Source: Rubrivivax sp.
Lineage (GTDB): Bacteria; Pseudomonadota; Gammaproteobacteria; Burkholderiales; Burkholderiaceae
Assembly: GCA_004211235.1 (NCBI GenBank)
Contig: SEEY01000311.1
Coordinates: forward strand, 1 to 8,579
Reading direction: 5' to 3'
DNA length: 8,579 nt
A program made the position numbers and the translations under genes. This document shows, one piece after another, positions 6,497 through 8,579 of this stretch. The notes beneath the pieces are model-generated. The model did not search any database. It was not told the DNA's origin and was given only the letters and a program-made list of their open reading frames with translations. Position 1 is the first letter of the stretch, and the number at the start of each line of letters is the position of its first letter.

Positions 6497-6880
6497 TTTG
6501 GCCGCCCGTTTCGCGACGGGTGCGGTTGATTTCTTGGGCTTCGGTGCCGTCTTCGCATTCGCGGCGCGCAGCGCGGCTTCCAGCGCCAGCCGCGCCCAGG
6601 GCAGCATTAGCGGCGGCGACTCCAGCGCCTCTTCAGGCGGCAGGTAGTAGCTGATCACCTGGCGCTCGCCGTTCTTGGTGGCGTAGCTGAAGGGGGTGCA
6701 GCCGGCGGCGACAAAGCGCTCGCGTGACGCGTCATCGGCCTTCAGGTAGAGCTGGTTCTGGATGATCAGCGCCATGAACAGGCCGTCCACGTAGATGCCC
6801 TGCCCGCCGAACATGCGCCGCATGCGCACGGGGCCGAGCGGCGACAACAGTTCTACGCAGAGTTCGGTGAATGCGTCCAT
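6452..6880 (-). CDS. TfoX/Sxy N-terminal domain protein with histone-H1-like basic tail
   Basis: This is a 142-residue protein. Residues 1-100 or so form a TfoX_N domain: the family block MRRMFGGQGIYVDGLFMALI (20-39), QLYLKADD (43-50) and the FSYATKNGERQVISYYLPPEEAL segment (64-86). TfoX/Sxy proteins act with CRP in competence control in gamma-proteobacteria; single-domain versions elsewhere have no firm role. There is no separate TfoX C-terminal domain. Instead residues 109-142 are a Lys/Ala/Pro tail with repeated AAK and KKPAAKK units, like bacterial histone-H1-type proteins, suggesting nonspecific DNA binding (inference). The start at 6880 lies six bases after the hydroxylase stop, with AAAGG inside the upstream gene as likely binding site, so the two genes form an operon. 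The 3' end overlaps the convergent DUF2917 gene. Confidence 0.88.
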   Translation of the reverse strand: MDAFTELCVELLSPLGPVRMRRMFGGQGIYVDGLFMALIIQNQLYLKADDASRERFVAAGCTPFSYATKNGERQVISYYLPPEEALESPPLMLPWARLALEAALRAANAKTAPKPKKSTAPVAKRAAKSAAKKPAAKKTAAR

Positions 6881-6886
6881 GGCGTT

Positions 6887-8014
6887 TCAGCCTTTCCAGG
6901 TAAACGGAAAGTGCAGCTGGCGCAGGAAGCCATCCGGCACGTAATCACCCAGCACGCCGTAGTGCTCCGGCCACTTGCGCTCCGACTGCACGGCGGTGCC
7001 GAAGAGATGGTCCAGGAAAGCGAAGTGGGCGGCGTAGTTCCTGTCCAGCGCCTCGTCGTCCTGCGAGTGGTGCCAGTGGTGGAAGTTGGGCGTGACGATG
7101 ACGTAGCGCAGCGGCCCGAGCCGCACGCTGACGTTGGCGTGGTTGAACACCGCCTGGAAGCCGACGACGACGATGTAGGCGTCGATGACCTCCTTGCTGA
7201 AGCCCAGCACGAAGATCGGCGCCAGCACCAGCGTGCGCGTGATGACCAGCTCGAGGATGTGCTGCCGCGAGCCGGCCAGCCAGTCCATGCTCTTCACGCT
7301 GTGGTGCACCGCATGCAGCCGCCAGAGCGTGGGCACCTCGTGGTACGCCCGGTGCGTCCAATACTGCACCAGGTCGGCCACCAGGATGATGAGGAACAAC
7401 GCGATGGGAAACGGCAGGCCCTGCACCCAGGCGCGCACGCCGTCCTTGGCCGCCCAGCCGAACAGCTGGTGCACCAGCAGGTTGGTGGCCAGCAGCACGA
7501 AGCCCACGGCCAGATGGTTGACGATGAAGTGGTGGAAGTCGGTCTGCCACTCGGGGCGGAACACCGGCTGCTCCCGGCGCAGCGCGAACAGCTTCTCGAT
7601 GAAGACGAAGATCAGCGTCGAGCCCAGCAGGTCCAGGATGAACCAGTCCAGGCCGATGTAGGGCGTGTTGTCGGGGAAGTTCGGGTCCACCTCCACCTTG
7701 TGGCCGCCCAGGGCCAGCGCCAGGCCCAGCAGCACGAAGGTCCACAGCGCCAGCCAGCGTGAGCGGCTGAAGACGATGTTGAACAGCGCCAGCCCGCCCG
7801 ACAGCACCAGCGCCCAGTACAGCAGCCGCCGCACCACGTCGACGTCATAGGACTGGCGCAGCTGCGGCGTCGTCAGGTACTCGGGGAAGTGGAAGGCCAG
7901 CACGCCCAGCAGGCACAGGATGGCCAGCGACAGTGCGATGACGCCGCTGATCAGCCCCTTGCCCGGCTGCAGCGCGCCACTCGATTCGGTCAGCTGGTTG
8001 ATGCGGTTCAGCAT
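6887..8014 (-). CDS. Sterol desaturase / fatty acid hydroxylase family membrane protein
   Basis: This is an integral membrane di-iron oxygenase-type protein of 375 residues that probably hydroxylates or desaturates a lipid or other hydrophobic substrate; the substrate cannot be told from sequence. The eight-histidine signature of the family is present: H221-RAY-H225, H234-AV-H237-H238, H292 in NHAN, H312-H313-W-H315-H316, and H330. Hydrophobic segments near 21-42, 63-82, 86-104, 121-140, 165-183 and 202-217 precede or frame the His boxes; another lies near 259-290. The open frame continues 21 codons upstream, but Met at 8014 is preferred: it has AGGGAAAG a few bases upstream and starts the recognisable protein, while the longer start has no binding site. 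It is the first gene of an operon with the TfoX protein and is divergent from the second cyclo-ligase. The ordered N-terminal membrane region appears intact. Confidence 0.92.
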   Translation of the reverse strand: MLNRINQLTESSGALQPGKGLISGVIALSLAILCLLGVLAFHFPEYLTTPQLRQSYDVDVVRRLLYWALVLSGGLALFNIVFSRSRWLALWTFVLLGLALALGGHKVEVDPNFPDNTPYIGLDWFILDLLGSTLIFVFIEKLFALRREQPVFRPEWQTDFHHFIVNHLAVGFVLLATNLLVHQLFGWAAKDGVRAWVQGLPFPIALFLIILVADLVQYWTHRAYHEVPTLWRLHAVHHSVKSMDWLAGSRQHILELVITRTLVLAPIFVLGFSKEVIDAYIVVVGFQAVFNHANVSVRLGPLRYVIVTPNFHHWHHSQDDEALDRNYAAHFAFLDHLFGTAVQSERKWPEHYGVLGDYVPDGFLRQLHFPFTWKG

Positions 8015-8049
8015 GCGTCTTTCCCTTGGCCGGTCTGTGGCGAGGCGCG

Positions 8050-8080
8050 ACTCTACCGACCCAAACGCTTGGCCCACAAT
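8050..8080. promoter_or_regulatory. Candidate overlapping divergent promoters
   Basis: Minus strand: TTGTGG (complement of 8074-8079) and TAGAGT (complement of 8050-8055) with an 18-bp spacer would serve the hydroxylase-TfoX operon, with a leader of about 30 nt. Plus strand: CACAAT (8075-8080) is a plausible -10 for the second cyclo-ligase gene, but its -35 is poor. If both are real, the plus -10 and the minus -35 share the same bases, so the two promoters would compete. Matches are modest. Confidence 0.3.
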
Positions 8081-8115
8081 GCCACGATTCCCCAGGCTTG
8101 CAGGAGAGCCCGCCC

Positions 8116-8579
8116 TTGGACGCCAATGACCGCGCCGCCATCCGGCACAAGCTGATCGAACAACGCCTGGCCCTGCCCGACCGGCTGGAGCTTGCTGCCC
8201 AGCTGCAGGAGGTGCTCAGCGTCTGGCTGCTGCGCCGCCGCGAGACCACCATCGGCGCCTACTGGCCCATCAAGGGCGAGTTCGATCCCTTGCCCACGCT
8301 CTACCGCTGGGGCGAGGATCACCCGCATCGCCGCATCGGTCTGCCGGTGGTGGACAAGGTGCACGGCACGCTGCGCTTTCATGTCTGGTACCCGGGCTGC
8401 CCGATGGAGGAAGACGCCTTCCACATCCCCAAGCCCAAGGGCACGGAAGAGTTCAAGCCGCAGCTCATGCTCGTGCCCTGCCTGGGCTTCGGGCCTGCGG
8501 GGCTGCGGCTGGGCTACGGCGGCGGCTTCATGGACAAGACGCTGACCGAGATGGACCCGCGGCCGGCGTCGGTGGGGAT
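8116..8579 (+). CDS. 5-formyltetrahydrofolate cyclo-ligase family paralogue (3' end outside window)
   Basis: This is a second member of the cyclo-ligase family; 154 residues are visible and the frame is open at the right edge. It starts at TTG with AGGAG at 8102-8106 nine bases upstream; no in-frame ATG lies near, and the ATGs at 8079 and 8126 are in other frames. Visible motifs in order: DRAAIRHKLIEQR (5-17), IGAYWPIKGEFDPLP (46-60), LPVV (76-79), IPKPKGT (104-110), LMLVPCLGFGPAG (117-129) and RLGYGGGFMDKTL (131-143). It keeps the IP-P-GT block better than the first copy, but differs in the nucleotide loop (GFMDK against GYFDR). Sequence divergence between the two is high, so they are old paralogues, not a recent duplication. 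It may have the same reaction or a different folate or pterin-like substrate. It is divergent from the hydroxylase operon. Confidence 0.85.
   Translation, partial: MDANDRAAIRHKLIEQRLALPDRLELAAQLQEVLSVWLLRRRETTIGAYWPIKGEFDPLPTLYRWGEDHPHRRIGLPVVDKVHGTLRFHVWYPGCPMEEDAFHIPKPKGTEEFKPQLMLVPCLGFGPAGLRLGYGGGFMDKTLTEMDPRPASVG

Noticed and set aside
6455..6500. Repeated CTTTTTGGC units as a regulatory or CRISPR-like repeat
   Set aside because: The repetition is explained by the Lys/Ala repeat coding of the TfoX tail; there are no regular spacers.
6911..7762. 283-codon plus-strand frame opposite the hydroxylase
   Set aside because: It has a His/Gln/Val-rich mirror composition, no ribosome binding site and no motif, while the other strand carries the full histidine signature.
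8015..8077. 21-codon upstream extension of the hydroxylase gene
   Set aside because: The start at 8014 has a good AGGGAAAG ribosome binding site and the longer start has none; the extension overlaps the divergent promoter region.

Overview
The window is GC-rich throughout, with dense short-spaced genes and third codon positions almost always G or C. Together with a PEP-CTERM protein, a DUF2917 protein beside a GcvA-type LysR regulator, and a slt/5-formyltetrahydrofolate cyclo-ligase neighbourhood, this points to a betaproteobacterial chromosome, most likely Burkholderiales (Rubrivivax/Roseateles/Leptothrix-like). The assignment is inferred from gene content, not from a marker gene. I see no rRNA, tRNA, CRISPR array, insertion sequence or phage gene.

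Layout. Positions 1-149 are a gene-free left edge. A large Slt70-type lytic transglycosylase lies on the minus strand (150-2138). A 140-bp divergent intergenic region separates it from a PEP-CTERM secreted protein (2279-2881, plus), which has its own promoter candidate and a strong hairpin terminator. Next comes a plus-strand pair, 5-formyltetrahydrofolate cyclo-ligase (2975-3520) and a YbaL/KefC-like cation:proton antiporter (3530-5212), only 9 bp apart. Convergent to that pair is a GcvA-type LysR regulator (5243-6109, minus). The regulator is divergent from a small DUF2917 protein (6200-6496, plus). The 3' end of the DUF2917 gene overlaps, tail to tail, a TfoX/Sxy N-domain protein with a histone-H1-like tail (6452-6880, minus). 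The TfoX gene is the second gene of an operon with a membrane fatty acid hydroxylase/sterol desaturase family protein (6887-8014, minus). Divergent from that operon, a second cyclo-ligase paralogue starts at a TTG codon (8116) and runs off the right edge.

How the genes fit together. This is mostly housekeeping and envelope biology: peptidoglycan turnover, folate one-carbon salvage, cation/pH homeostasis, membrane lipid or hydrophobic-substrate oxidation, and one exosortase-sorted extracellular protein. I found no convincing new multi-gene system. The points most worth a second look are: a LysR regulator whose effector domain appears to have lost about 20 residues in frame; two different cyclo-ligase paralogues about 5 kb apart; a DUF2917 C-terminus that reads antisense through the Lys/Ala repeat of the neighbouring TfoX tail; and a self-contained PEP-CTERM unit between slt and the cyclo-ligase gene.
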